Shown: positions 39,341-48,159 of the stretch, piece by piece | How the letters are laid out: every line of letters begins with the position of its first letter | How positions within the stretch are numbered: position 1 is the stretch's first letter | Assembly: GCF_024055605.1 (NCBI RefSeq) | Contig: NZ_JAMXLX010000004.1 | Span: 310,001-374,000, forward strand | Direction: 5' to 3' | From: Ciceribacter sichuanensis | Lineage (GTDB): Bacteria > Pseudomonadota > Alphaproteobacteria > Rhizobiales > Rhizobiaceae | Length of the DNA: 64,000 nucleotides | Program-made: the position numbers and the translations under genes | Notes under the pieces: model-generated | Told to the model about the DNA's origin: nothing | What the model saw: only the letters and a program-made list of their open reading frames with translations | The model's database searches: none

Positions 39341-39364
39341 TTGACCGGGCGGGAGCGCCGGAGG

Positions 39365-39961
39365 TTAGCCGGGGAATACTTCGAGATAGCGTTCCAGCAA
39401 TTCCGAGAGGATCATCGAAGGTACGAGCAGTACCATGGTGACGGTCGCGATCGTCAACATATGGTTGCCGAAGACCATACGGAAAATACGGAAAAGACTG
39501 ATGATGAAGGCGAGCATCAGGCCGAGCCAGGCAAACGCCACGATCGTGTCGATCGAGGGAACCAGCATCATCAACAGCACGAGCGCTGCATAGGCATAGG
39601 AAACCGGCACGGCCATCCAGTTTGAGATCGCCACGATTGCCGCGAATTTCTGTCCTATCCCCACCATCCAGCAGAGAAGGCCGACCAGAACCAGCGGCAC
39701 GACCCAGTTGGCGAACTCCACCAGCGTCAGGCGGAAGAAGAATACGGCACCGACATCGGCGCCGGCCGGAAGTGTTTCGAGGAAGGCTTTGCGCCACCAG
39801 AGGAAGGAAATGATGATTGTGGGCAATGCCCAGACGGCGGCCCAAAAGGACCGCAGCGCGCCGCGGTCGGAAAGATCGAGAAAGGAGAAACCGCGCGGGT
39901 CCTGCTTGAACAGGAGCCATAGTCCGGTCAGGTAGGTCTCGACCTCCTTAAGCGACGGCAT
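39365..39961 (-). CDS. Uncharacterised polytopic membrane protein
   Basis: A 198-residue protein with about five hydrophobic helices, for example [43 protein letters not shown] and a C-terminal [18 protein letters not shown]. It has no motif that I recognise and no signal peptide. The ATG at 39961 lies 14 bases inside the end of dapE, so it is very likely translated by coupling to dapE. It is the last gene of the dapD-DUF805-dapE operon. A link to cell-envelope or diaminopimelate metabolism is only an inference from position. Confidence 0.75.
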   Translation of the reverse strand: MPSLKEVETYLTGLWLLFKQDPRGFSFLDLSDRGALRSFWAAVWALPTIIISFLWWRKAFLETLPAGADVGAVFFFRLTLVEFANWVVPLVLVGLLCWMVGIGQKFAAIVAISNWMAVPVSYAYAALVLLMMLVPSIDTIVAFAWLGLMLAFIISLFRIFRMVFGNHMLTIATVTMVLLVPSMILSELLERYLEVFPG

Positions 39962-41141
39962 TCGCGAACCATTGTTCGATGAAGGTGCGATAGATGCGGG
40001 TCAATGTCTCGAGATCCTCTACCGCCACGCGTTCATCGACCATGTGCATGGTCTGCCCGACGAGTCCGAACTCCACCACCGGGCAATAGTCCTTGATGAA
40101 ACGCGCATCCGAGGTTCCGCCTGTCGTTGAAAGCTGCGGCGAAGCGCCGACGACCTTCTCGATTGCATCGGAAAGTGACGCAATCAGGGCGTTATTGCGG
40201 GTCAGGAAGACGTGGCTGGGTCTTTCCGACCAGACGATGTCATAACCGATGGGTTCGCGGCCCGGCCGCAGAGTTGTATCGGCTGCTGCGGCATCGAGAC
40301 GGCGCAGGATTTCCGCATGCAGGCTTTCCGCCGACCAGGTGTCGTTGAACCGGATGTTGAACTTGAAGACGGCGCTGGCCGGAATGACGTTGGTCGCGGC
40401 ATTGCCGACATCGATCGAGGTGACCTCGAGGTTCGACGGCTGGAAATTGTCCGTGCCGTGGTCGAACGGCGGGTTCATAAGGGATTCCGCGAGCTTGATC
40501 GCCCCGCGCACTGGGTTATCGGCGAGATGCGGATAGGCGGCATGACCCTGCACGCCATGCACGGTCACCGTGCCGGAAATCGAACCGCGACGGCCGATCT
40601 TGATCATGTCGCCGAGCTGGTCGGGATTGGTCGGTTCGCCGACGAGGCAGGCGTCCCATTTCTCGCCTCGGGAAGCGGCCCAGTCGAGCAGCTTGGTCGT
40701 GCCGTTGATCGCAGGCCCTTCCTCGTCACCGGTGATCAGCAGGGAGACCGAGCCTTTTGGAGCACCCTTCTCTTCGACCAGCCGGGCAAGCGCTGCGATG
40801 AAGCAGGCGATGCCGCCCTTCATGTCGACCGCGCCGCGGCCGTAGAGCATGCCCTCGGAAATCTCCGCGGCGAACGGAGGATGGCTCCATGCGGCCTCGT
40901 TACCGACCGGCACGACATCGGTATGTCCGGCGAACATCAGATGCGGGCCGTCTGTTCCGAGGCGAGCGTAGAGGTTTTCGATGTCGGGTGTGCCTTCGTC
41001 CCGGGCCATGACGCGGGAAACTTCAAAGCCGAGCGGCTCCAGAAGCTGTTGCAACGTTGTCAGCGCGCCGCCTTCATGAGGCGTAACGGATGGGCAGCGG
41101 ATAAGGGCCTGGAGAACGTCGACGGGATTGGTAGCGATCAT
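39948..41141 (-). CDS. dapE: Succinyl-diaminopimelate desuccinylase
   Basis: A 397-residue zinc peptidase-family enzyme converting N-succinyl-L,L-diaminopimelate to L,L-diaminopimelate for lysine and peptidoglycan. Metal and catalytic blocks are present: FAGHTDVVP (His73, Asp75), [11 protein letters not shown] and [13 protein letters not shown]; the C-terminal [11 protein letters not shown] is also typical. I use the ATG at 41141; a GTG four codons earlier is possible. Neither has a clear ribosome binding site. It lies downstream of dapD with a DUF805 gene between them, and its end overlaps the next gene by 14 bases. Confidence 0.94.
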   Translation of the reverse strand: MIATNPVDVLQALIRCPSVTPHEGGALTTLQQLLEPLGFEVSRVMARDEGTPDIENLYARLGTDGPHLMFAGHTDVVPVGNEAAWSHPPFAAEISEGMLYGRGAVDMKGGIACFIAALARLVEEKGAPKGSVSLLITGDEEGPAINGTTKLLDWAASRGEKWDACLVGEPTNPDQLGDMIKIGRRGSISGTVTVHGVQGHAAYPHLADNPVRGAIKLAESLMNPPFDHGTDNFQPSNLEVTSIDVGNAATNVIPASAVFKFNIRFNDTWSAESLHAEILRRLDAAAADTTLRPGREPIGYDIVWSERPSHVFLTRNNALIASLSDAIEKVVGASPQLSTTGGTSDARFIKDYCPVVEFGLVGQTMHMVDERVAVEDLETLTRIYRTFIEQWFANAVA

Positions 41142-41249
41142 GACATACTGCACTGGATGGAGCCCGGACCACGAACGGGCGATCCGACCTGAAAAGGGAT
41201 CGGGCAGATTTATCCGATCAGCTGCGTCGTGTCACCATCCAAGGCTGCG

Positions 41250-41633
41250 TCACAACCTGGGCCAATCGGTCGTTTCTCCATAGGCATTGGCCCTGCGGGC
41301 TGAAGGCCACATGCAGAGCAGAAAGAGCACCAGCATCGATACGGCGGGTATGAAGAGCGTCAACGCGATCAGCCCCGGCATGTTCATGTCGTGCAGCCGT
41401 TTGATGCTCATCATCACGGCCGACACGATGGAAAGTCCCATGCTTATCACGAACACCAGCTGGTAAAGCGGAAGGAGGTCGTCGTCCTCCGGAACGAGCG
41501 TCAGCTTGGCCAGCGCGAAGGAATTCATCATCAGCCAGAACAGCCAGCCGAGAATGAAGGTCTGTCGGCCCGCCCGGCCGGACGGGCTGAAGAACAGCCA
41601 CGATACAGTCGGCCGGCGGGCCGCAGCCAGCAT
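41250..41633 (-). CDS. DUF805 family membrane protein
   Basis: A 127-residue protein with four predicted membrane helices. It shows the DUF805 pattern: an FFSPSGRAGRQTFILGWL opening, a central helix, then SIKRLHDMNMPG and a final helix. The function of the family is not known; members are often encoded next to unrelated metabolic genes. It lies between dapD (five bases upstream) and dapE, on the same strand, so it is part of that operon. The spacing suggests translational coupling with dapD. Confidence 0.78.
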   Translation of the reverse strand: MLAAARRPTVSWLFFSPSGRAGRQTFILGWLFWLMMNSFALAKLTLVPEDDDLLPLYQLVFVISMGLSIVSAVMMSIKRLHDMNMPGLIALTLFIPAVSMLVLFLLCMWPSARRANAYGETTDWPRL

Positions 41634-41638
41634 GGGGA

Positions 41639-42493
41639 TCAGTCCCTGAGCAGCTCGTTGATGCCGGTCTTGGAGCGGGTCTTTTCATCGACGCGCTTGA
41701 CGATGACGGCGCAATAGAGGCTCGGACCCGGTTCGCCATTCGGGAACGGCTTGCCCGGCAGGGTGCCGGCGACGACGACGGAATAGGGCGGAACTTCACC
41801 ATAGCTGATCTCGCCGGTGGCGCGGTCGACGATCTTGGTCGACTTGCCGATGAAGACGCCCATGCCGAGTACAGAACCTTCGCGGACGATGCAGCCCTCG
41901 ACGACCTCGGAACGGGCGCCGATGAAGCAGTTGTCCTCGATGATCGTCGGACCGGCCTGCAGGGGCTCCAGAACGCCGCCGATGCCGACGCCGCCGGACA
42001 GGTGCACGTTCTTGCCGATCTGCGCGCAGGAGCCGACAGTTGCCCAGGTGTCGACCATCGTGCCTTCATCGACATAGGCGCCGAGATTGACGAAGGACGG
42101 CATCAGCACGACGTTCTTCGCGACATAGGCAGAGCGGCGTACCACGGCATTCGGCACGGCGCGGAAGCCGGCCGAGCGGAACTGTTCCTCGCCCCAGCCT
42201 TCGAACTTGGAGGGAACCTTGTCCCACCAGGTGGAGGCGCCCGGACCACCCTTGACGACGTCCATGTCGCTCAGGCGGAACGACAGGAGGACGGCCTTCT
42301 TCAGCCACTGGTGAACGGTCCATGTGCCGTCTGCGCTGCGGGTGGCCGCACGTGCCTTGCCGCTGTCGAGCAACTCCAGCGAGGCTTCCACCGCGTCGCG
42401 GACTTCGCCTTTGGTCGCTGTCGTGACCGTATCGCGATTGTCGAAGGCGGCTTCGATGACCTTTTCGAGGGCGCTCGTATCCGTGGCGTTCAT
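41639..42493 (-). CDS. dapD: Tetrahydrodipicolinate N-succinyltransferase
   Basis: A 284-residue left-handed beta-helix acyltransferase that starts the succinylase branch of diaminopimelate synthesis using succinyl-CoA. The hexapeptide repeats span about residues 110-230 (for example [49 protein letters not shown] and [17 protein letters not shown]). The N-terminal helical domain includes [18 protein letters not shown]. It is the first gene of the operon with DUF805, dapE and a membrane protein, divergent from the LOG-family gene. Confidence 0.95.
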   Translation of the reverse strand: MNATDTSALEKVIEAAFDNRDTVTTATKGEVRDAVEASLELLDSGKARAATRSADGTWTVHQWLKKAVLLSFRLSDMDVVKGGPGASTWWDKVPSKFEGWGEEQFRSAGFRAVPNAVVRRSAYVAKNVVLMPSFVNLGAYVDEGTMVDTWATVGSCAQIGKNVHLSGGVGIGGVLEPLQAGPTIIEDNCFIGARSEVVEGCIVREGSVLGMGVFIGKSTKIVDRATGEISYGEVPPYSVVVAGTLPGKPFPNGEPGPSLYCAVIVKRVDEKTRSKTGINELLRD

Positions 42494-42644
42494 TTGATTT
42501 CCTTAAATTTCGTTGTCTATCGTGGAAACGGACGATATCCGAATTCTCTAATCGGGAACCGGGACTGATCTAGCGTATTCGACCGGGGTTGAAAACAGCC
42601 ACCGGCGCATTCGAGTCCCGGCAATGCAAAGAAAGGCATGAAGC

Positions 42645-43526
42645 ATGGCAAAGCCGCGCAACGGACGGCAACAGCGGGACGGCGGGGTCTGGAAGACGCT
42701 GAAGAGCAGTGAGACGGATCGCAGCCGCGTGGCCGGCATCCCACGCACTCCGCAGTCGGAATCACCGTCCTACCGGCTGGCCTATCTCGATGACGATTTT
42801 CTCTGCCGTGAAGAATTGCGGCCGGTCAGGCTTCAACTCGAACTCCTGAAAACGGAGATGATCCTGACCGAGCGCGGCATCAAGTCGACGATCGTCATGT
42901 TTGGCGGTGCGCGCATTCCCGCGCCCGGCGCCAGCGCCTGGGCCGCCCGTAACGAAACCCAGAAAGCCAATCTGGAGGCGGCGTCGATCTACTATGAGGA
43001 AGCGCGCAAGTTCGCCCGTCTTTGCGGGGAACATGCGGCCCTTCACAATCATCAGGAATATGTGGTCGTCACCGGCGGCGGACCGGGCGTCATGGAAGCG
43101 GGCAATCGCGGGGCGGCCGAGGTTGGCGCGCCGACCATCGGTCTCAACATCGTCCTGCCCCACGAGCAGGCCCCCAACCCCTATGTCACGCCCGAACTGA
43201 GCTTCAACTTCCACTATTTCGCCATCCGCAAGATGCATTTCCTGATGCGTGCGAAGGCGATCGCGATCTTTCCCGGCGGCTTCGGTACGCTGGACGAGTT
43301 CTTCGAGGCGGTCACCCTCATCCAGACCAAGCGCATGGAGCCGATCCCGCTCATCCTGTTTGCCGAGAAGTTCTGGCGCAAGATCGTGAACTTCGAGGCA
43401 TTGGCCGAGTTCGGTACGATTGCGCCGGAAGACCTGAAGCTCCTGCACTTCGTCGAAACGGCCGATGAGGCATGGAAGATCATTGCGGAGCGATACGAGC
43501 ACACGCACGATATCGTGGTGAAGTGA
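42645..43526 (+). CDS. LOG-family protein (TIGR00730-type, Rossmann fold)
   Basis: A 293-residue protein with the two motifs of the LOG (lysine decarboxylase-like) family: VVVTGGGPGVMEAGNRGA and FPGGFGTLDEFFEAVTLIQ, the P-G-G-x-G-T-x2-E signature. Related proteins release free cytokinins or other bases from nucleoside monophosphates; the group with this long, basic N-terminus is mostly uncharacterised. The first 50 residues are polar and probably disordered. It is divergent from dapD and followed by a terminator shared with the convergent EF-hand gene. Confidence 0.8.
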   Translation: MAKPRNGRQQRDGGVWKTLKSSETDRSRVAGIPRTPQSESPSYRLAYLDDDFLCREELRPVRLQLELLKTEMILTERGIKSTIVMFGGARIPAPGASAWAARNETQKANLEAASIYYEEARKFARLCGEHAALHNHQEYVVVTGGGPGVMEAGNRGAAEVGAPTIGLNIVLPHEQAPNPYVTPELSFNFHYFAIRKMHFLMRAKAIAIFPGGFGTLDEFFEAVTLIQTKRMEPIPLILFAEKFWRKIVNFEALAEFGTIAPEDLKLLHFVETADEAWKIIAERYEHTHDIVVK

Positions 43527-43540
43527 CCTGAAAATGCAGA

Positions 43541-43564
43541 AAGCCGCCAGATATCCGGCGGCTT
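43541..43564. terminator. Bidirectional terminator between the LOG and EF-hand genes
   Basis: AAGCCGCC (43541-43548) pairs with GGCGGCTT (43557-43564) around AGATATCC. A short T-rich stretch follows on the forward strand and an A-rich one precedes it. It lies between two convergent genes. Confidence 0.7.
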
Positions 43565-43588
43565 CCTTCTTCATCTGCACAGGCCTTG

Positions 43589-44368
43589 TCAGGGCAGGAT
43601 CTTTGGTCCGGCCGGAAAATCGTCCGCCGAGATGAAGCCGTCCTTGTTGGTGTCGAATCGGTCGAAAAGCTTGGCGATTGCCGCATCCGCTTCCGCCTTG
43701 CTGATCTGTCCGTTCTCGTCGGTATCGATCCGGGCCATCATGCGCCGCATGCCGTGGTATCCCATCGGGCCCATGCCCATTTCTTCGCGAGGACCGTCCC
43801 GTTCGGGGCGATTGCGGTCGTCATGGAGGCCGGGGCGAGGCTTGTCGTCGCGCCAGCCCTTGCCATCATGCCAACCCTTGCCATCCCGCGGGCCGCAATC
43901 GCGTGCACCATCCGGTGGGGGCATGCCGTCATCATCGGCCATGTCTTCTGGTGGCGGAGGTGGCGCGGATGCATCGTCCTGGGGTGCGGGTGCCTTGGTC
44001 TTGTCGGCATCTTCGGTGGCCGCCGGTTTCGGCATGGATGCCTTCCATGCCTCCATCCGGGCCTCGTGATACTTGCGCAGTTCGCCGGGCGTCAGGTTGC
44101 CGTCCTTGTCGGCGTCGATGGCGGCAAACAGGGTGTCGCCGGCGGCCTTCGCCTCGTCTTTCGAGATCTTGCCGTCTTTGTTGGTGTCGAATTCCTGCAA
44201 TGCGCGGATGAACATGCCGGCCGGTCCGCGCATCATCATCGGACGCGGGCCGCAGTGGCCGTCCATCGACCCGGGCCCCTTGCCACCTTGCGCGAGCGCT
44301 ATGCCTGATGATGCGCTGAAGAGCAGGGCGGTCGCAAGAGCGGCGAGTGTCGTTTTGCGAGCGTACAT
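43589..44368 (-). CDS. Periplasmic calcium-binding protein with four EF-hands
   Basis: A 259-residue exported protein. A signal peptide is clear (ARKTTLAALATALLFSASSG, with cleavage likely near ALA-Q27). Four canonical EF-hand loops follow: DTNKDGKISKDE (61-72), DADKDGNLTPGE (85-96), DTDENGQISKAE (215-226) and DTNKDGFISADD (239-250). The two pairs are split by about 115 residues rich in Pro, Asp and Gly, including repeats of the DGKGW type, probably a flexible linker. A calcium-sensing or buffering role in the periplasm is inferred; no partner is encoded nearby. A strong AGGAAAGG site precedes the ATG. Confidence 0.85.
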   Translation of the reverse strand: MYARKTTLAALATALLFSASSGIALAQGGKGPGSMDGHCGPRPMMMRGPAGMFIRALQEFDTNKDGKISKDEAKAAGDTLFAAIDADKDGNLTPGELRKYHEARMEAWKASMPKPAATEDADKTKAPAPQDDASAPPPPPEDMADDDGMPPPDGARDCGPRDGKGWHDGKGWRDDKPRPGLHDDRNRPERDGPREEMGMGPMGYHGMRRMMARIDTDENGQISKAEADAAIAKLFDRFDTNKDGFISADDFPAGPKILP

Positions 44369-44483
44369 GGCTTTTCCTTTCCTCGTTTACGAAGAAAAGA
44401 CTAACCCCGACGCCCCGATATGCCGACTTAAACCTTGTTAAGGCTGGGTGAAACTTCGGTAATGTTGGGAGGCTCGTCCGGGG

Positions 44484-45194
44484 TCAGCCGATAAGCCGCT
44501 CAAGGAAGCCGGTGAGATCGTCGGTGACGAAATCGATGTTGTCAGGCTCCGTATTCTCGGCGCGTTCCCAGCTTTCCAGAACGATCGTTTCCAGATTGCG
44601 CGGCACCAGCAGCACCGTCTTCATGCCAAGTGCCTTGGGAACCATCAGGTTGCGCGGCAGGTCCTCGAACATCGCGGCCTTCTTCGTGTCCACCCGGTTA
44701 AGGCTCATGAACTTGTCATAGGTGCTGCCGGCAGGTTTCGGCTGGTACTCAGCGGCGACGATGTCGAAAATGTCGTCGAAATTGTCGAGGATGCCGAGCG
44801 CGCGGGCCGCGGCCTCGGCATGGGCGACGGTACCGTTGGTGAAGATGAACTTCCGGCCGGGAAGCGCCTTGATCGCCTCGCCCAGCGCCTCATCCGGCAA
44901 AAGCGCGGAATAGTCGATGGCATGCGCCCGGGCCAGGAAATCGTTGGGGTCGACCCCGTGATGCGTCATCAGGCCGGCAAGGGTCGTGCCGTGGTCGTGA
45001 TAGTATTTTTTCTGCAGGATCTTCGCTTCGGCAGGGTCCATCTGCAAAAGTTCCGACACATAGGCCGTCATGTTGCGATCGATCTGTGCAAACAGGTCGA
45101 TGTGATGCGGGTAGAGCGTGTTGTCCAGATCGAAGACCCAGTCACGGACATGGGCGAAATCTGCGGCAGAAGGGGCGGAAGCTGTCTTGTTCAT
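44484..45194 (-). CDS. HAD-superfamily pyrimidine 5'-nucleotidase
   Basis: A 236-residue haloacid-dehalogenase hydrolase of the SDT1/PHM8 group. The catalytic motif is DWVFDLDNTLYPH with Asp22 (nucleophile) and Asp24; motif II is FIFTNGT, and AAMFEDLPRNLMVPKALGM holds the motif III/IV acid residues. The start is the ATG at 45194; the frame extends further upstream without a better start. Proteins of this group dephosphorylate pyrimidine mononucleotides, but their true substrate in rhizobia is untested. It precedes the EF-hand gene on the same strand by 115 bases. Confidence 0.84.
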   Translation of the reverse strand: MNKTASAPSAADFAHVRDWVFDLDNTLYPHHIDLFAQIDRNMTAYVSELLQMDPAEAKILQKKYYHDHGTTLAGLMTHHGVDPNDFLARAHAIDYSALLPDEALGEAIKALPGRKFIFTNGTVAHAEAAARALGILDNFDDIFDIVAAEYQPKPAGSTYDKFMSLNRVDTKKAAMFEDLPRNLMVPKALGMKTVLLVPRNLETIVLESWERAENTEPDNIDFVTDDLTGFLERLIG

Positions 45195-45297
45195 GACGCT
45201 CTTATGGCACGCCTTGCAATGAGAAGAAAATGCGAAACTCCGCTTTTCGCCGGAAGTGGCCTTGGCGAGGATATTTGAGCCGTGATACCGGCGAAAA

Positions 45298-46200
45298 ATG
45301 GAACCCTGGATACTGATCACCATCGCCGCCGCCTTCCTGCAGAACCTGCGGTCGGCGCTTCAGAAGCACCTGCAGACCTCGCTCGGCACGCGAGGCGCGA
45401 GCTTCGTGCGTTTCGGCTATGGTTTTCCGATTGCCGTCCTCTATGTGCTCGGCCTGCATTTCATCGGCGGTTACGGACTGCCGATACCCAATCCCATCTT
45501 CGCCTTCTGGGCGGTCATCGGTGGCCTTGCCCAGATCTTCGCGACCATGCTGCTGGTGCATCTGTTTTCGCTGCGAAATTTCGCGGTCGGTACGGCCTAT
45601 TCGAAGACGGAGCCGGTGCAGGCGGCGATCTTCGGCTTTCTGCTGCTCGGTGAACGCATCACCACCGGTGCGGTCGGCGCCATCGTCGTGGGTGTGGCGG
45701 GCGTGATGATGATCTCGGTCGCGCGCATGCCGCTGACCCTTGCCAACCTGCTGAAGGCGCTTGCCGGTCGGACGGCATTGATCGGCATTGCATCAGGTGC
45801 AGTTTTCGGCATATCCGCCGTGGCCTATCGTTCCGCGTCTCTGTCGCTCGGGGTCTCAAACCCCGTCGTCGCGGCAGCCGTCACGCTTGCCTGCGTCACC
45901 ACCTTCCAGACGGTATTCATGCTTGTCTGGATGTTCGTTCAGGACAGGCGAGAAATCGTCGATGTCATCAGGTCCTGGCGCTCGTCTTCGCTCGTCGGTC
46001 TCACCGGCGTGCTGGGGTCGGCCTGCTGGTTTACCGCGATGACGCTGCAGCAGGTGGCCTATGTCCGTGCGCTCGGGCAGATAGAACTGGTCTTCACCTT
46101 CATCGCCTCGTTCTTCCTGTTCCACGAGCGGGTAAACCGCATGGAAGTGGCCGGCTGCCTTCTGATCGTGACGGGTATCCTTCTCTTGCTGCTCGGTTGA
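45298..46200 (+). CDS. DMT-superfamily (EamA) transporter
   Basis: A 300-residue inner-membrane protein with about ten hydrophobic helices arranged as two EamA repeats. The first repeat ends with the motif AYSKTEPVQAAIFGFLLLGERI and the second with QIELVFTFIASFFLFHERVNRMEVAGCLLIVTGI, both typical of the family (E-P-x-x-A-x-x...E-R). The substrate cannot be inferred; relatives export amino acids, metabolites or drugs. It is divergent from the HAD gene and followed by the alkyltransferase gene. Confidence 0.87.
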   Translation: MEPWILITIAAAFLQNLRSALQKHLQTSLGTRGASFVRFGYGFPIAVLYVLGLHFIGGYGLPIPNPIFAFWAVIGGLAQIFATMLLVHLFSLRNFAVGTAYSKTEPVQAAIFGFLLLGERITTGAVGAIVVGVAGVMMISVARMPLTLANLLKALAGRTALIGIASGAVFGISAVAYRSASLSLGVSNPVVAAAVTLACVTTFQTVFMLVWMFVQDRREIVDVIRSWRSSSLVGLTGVLGSACWFTAMTLQQVAYVRALGQIELVFTFIASFFLFHERVNRMEVAGCLLIVTGILLLLLG

Positions 46201-46279
46201 TCGCGGGTTGGCCATGCCGCGTGTCCTGATTGTTGTCGAGGCAGCCAGCCGCTAGACTGCGAGTCTCGGGGAGGACGAA

Positions 46280-46816
46280 ATGATGGGACGCACGGTCTAT
46301 TGCGAATGGTTCGACAGTCCGGTCGGCGATCTCGCCGCCATCGCTGACGACACCGCATTGCTGGCGTTGCAATTCCGGGAGCGGACTTCGCCCGACGCAG
46401 ACGAGGCCGATATCCGGCAGCAGATGAATGCGGATGCGGTTCTTCCCGGCAACGCCCTGACTCGGACGATTGGCAGCGAGCTTGAAACCTTCTTCGCCGG
46501 CCGCGCTTTCGAGTTCAGCGTGCCGCTTGCCCCGGCCGGAAGCGAATTCGAGCAGAAGGTCTGGGCGGAATTGCTGAGAGTAACGCTCGGCGAAACCTGT
46601 TCCTACGGCGACATCGCGCGGAATGTCGGCGGCATGGAGACGGTGCGCGCCGTCGGCAAGGCGAACGGCGCAAATCCGATCGCCATCATCATTCCGTGCC
46701 ATCGCTGCATCGGTTCGGACGGGTCGCTCACCGGCTATGGCGGCGGGCTGTGGCGCAAGAAATGGCTCCTGCGCCATGAAGGCAAGATGCGCCCGGTCGG
46801 CCTATTCGCTTTGTGA
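46280..46816 (+). CDS. Methylated-DNA--[protein]-cysteine S-methyltransferase
   Basis: A 178-residue suicide repair protein that moves the methyl group of O6-methylguanine to its own cysteine. The active site is IIIPCHRCIG with Cys140, and the helix-turn-helix recognition region SYGDIARNVGGMETVRAVGKANGANP precedes it. The C-terminal GYGGGLWRKKWLLRHEG is conserved. The protein could be called Ogt or the C-terminal type of Ada; no Ada N-terminal domain is present. Two adjacent ATG codons start the gene. It ends before a dispersed repeat and is convergent with argB. Confidence 0.9.
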   Translation: MMGRTVYCEWFDSPVGDLAAIADDTALLALQFRERTSPDADEADIRQQMNADAVLPGNALTRTIGSELETFFAGRAFEFSVPLAPAGSEFEQKVWAELLRVTLGETCSYGDIARNVGGMETVRAVGKANGANPIAIIIPCHRCIGSDGSLTGYGGGLWRKKWLLRHEGKMRPVGLFAL

Positions 46817-46862
46817 CCAAGCGAACTCAACAAAGCATCTCCGGCGAAAACGGGCTCGCCTT

Positions 46863-46930
46863 CAATGCTCTCTCTTTGTTTTCATGCAATTCCGGACGCG
46901 AAGCCGGTTCCCCACTTTCGCTGGAATTGC
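46863..46930. repeat. Dispersed palindromic intergenic repeat
   Basis: Arms GCAATTCC (46886-46893) and GGAATTGC (46923-46930) are perfect inverted repeats enclosing about 29 bases. Adjacent is an A/T-rich tail (TCTCTTTGTTTTCAT) like the tail of the copy at 63.1 kb in reverse orientation. It lies between the convergent alkyltransferase and argB genes. The shape and sequence match palindromic repeats common in rhizobial genomes. Confidence 0.65.
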
Positions 46931-46936
46931 TTTGGT

Positions 46937-47824
46937 TCAGGGAACCAGAAGCGTGCCGGCGCCGTGCTCCGTGAAGATCTCCAGCAGCACGGAATGGGCG
47001 GTCTTGCCGTTCAGGATGACAACACCCTGAACGCCGGCATGTATGGCGTCGATGCAGGTTTCGACCTTCGGGATCATGCCGCCGGAAATCGTGCCGTCCT
47101 TGATCAGGGCGCGGGCTTCTGAAACTGAGAGTTCCTTGATCAGTTCGCCCTGCTTGTTGAGCACGCCCGGCACGTCGGTGAGGAACAGCAGGCGGTCGGC
47201 GCGTAGCGCGCCCGCAATGGCGCCGGCGAAGGTATCGGCGTTGATGTTGTAGGTGTGGCCGTCACGGCCGGGCGCGACCGGCGCGATGACCGGGATCATT
47301 TCAGATTTTGCCAGAAGGTCGAGCAGCGTGCGGTCGACTTCCACGACCTCACCCACGAAGCCGAGGTCGAGAACGCGCTCGATGTTCGAATCAGGGTCGG
47401 TCACGGTCTTCTTGGCCTTTTCGGCGAAGACCATGTTGCCATCCTTGCCGCAAAGGCCGATCGCCCATTCGCCGGTCTGGTTGATCAGCGCGACGATTTC
47501 CTTGTTGATCGAGCCGGCGAGCACCATTTCGACAATCTCGACGGTCTTCTCGTCGGTCACGCGCAGGCCACCTTCGAACTTCGATTCGATACCCATCTTG
47601 GTCAGCATGGCGCCGATCTGCGGGCCACCGCCATGGACGACGATCGGGTTGACGCCCGACTGCTTGAGCAGCGCGATATCGGCCGCAAATGCCTTGCCCA
47701 GCTCGGCATTGCCCATGGCGTGGCCGCCGTATTTCACGACGATGGTCTTGTTTTCATAGCGCTGCATGAAGGGCAGGGCCTGGGCCAGAAGTTGCGCCTG
47801 GATTTCGCTATCGGAAGCCGTCAT
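46937..47824 (-). CDS. argB: Acetylglutamate kinase
   Basis: A 295-residue amino acid kinase for the second step of arginine synthesis. The N-terminal [12 protein letters not shown] phosphate-binding block and [13 protein letters not shown] are diagnostic, as are the [15 protein letters not shown] and [11 protein letters not shown] blocks near the C-terminus. The length is that of the hexameric arginine-inhibited forms; the N-terminal helix needed for feedback inhibition is present ([19 protein letters not shown]). In rhizobia argB usually lies upstream of engB; here a 331-base gap and an anti-sigma-like gene intervene. Confidence 0.95.
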   Translation of the reverse strand: MTASDSEIQAQLLAQALPFMQRYENKTIVVKYGGHAMGNAELGKAFAADIALLKQSGVNPIVVHGGGPQIGAMLTKMGIESKFEGGLRVTDEKTVEIVEMVLAGSINKEIVALINQTGEWAIGLCGKDGNMVFAEKAKKTVTDPDSNIERVLDLGFVGEVVEVDRTLLDLLAKSEMIPVIAPVAPGRDGHTYNINADTFAGAIAGALRADRLLFLTDVPGVLNKQGELIKELSVSEARALIKDGTISGGMIPKVETCIDAIHAGVQGVVILNGKTAHSVLLEIFTEHGAGTLLVP

Positions 47825-48155
47825 GGAATACCCTCGTCGTTGGATCGCGGCCTTTTAGCGCAAGATCGATCCTGATGGAATAATGGGTCGCCAATATATG
47901 AGGTTCATGACAGCCGCTTGCGGCATGGCTTTGGCCGCCCCCAGGCTGGTGAAACATCCTTCGATCGCCGTGAAACAAAAGCGGATTGACACTCTTATAT
48001 AAGCGATAGATCCTGTTGTTGTGTACGCGGGGAGGCGTGCCGATGAGGAGGAGTTCTCACATCAGGGTTCGGCGGAACGGCGTGCCGCTCCGAACGGGTA
48101 GGTGTGCGTTCGTGGCTGCTTTGCGGCCTGTTGATCGTGGGGGAGGAGTGCATGC
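47825..48155. other. Intergenic region between argB and the anti-sigma gene
   Basis: These 331 bases hold the upstream region of argB on one side and of the anti-sigma-like gene on the other. A perfect ten-base palindrome CTTATATAAG lies at 47994-48003. A 38-codon ORF with its own ribosome binding site occupies 48043-48159. I see no sigma-factor gene or remnant. Confidence 0.5.
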
Positions 48156-48159
48156 ATGA
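48043..48159 (+). CDS. Possible 38-aa arginine-rich peptide upstream of the anti-sigma gene
   Basis: A short frame begins with ATG at 48043, seven bases after GGAGG, and ends with TGA at 48157-48159, which overlaps the ATG of the next gene (ATGA). The predicted peptide starts MRRSSHIRVRRNGVPL and is rich in Arg and Gly. Good initiation signals and the coupled overlap argue for translation; the short length and high basic content fit a chance ORF as well. It may serve as a leader that couples translation of the anti-sigma-like protein. Confidence 0.3.
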   Translation: MRRSSHIRVRRNGVPLRTGRCAFVAALRPVDRGGGVHA

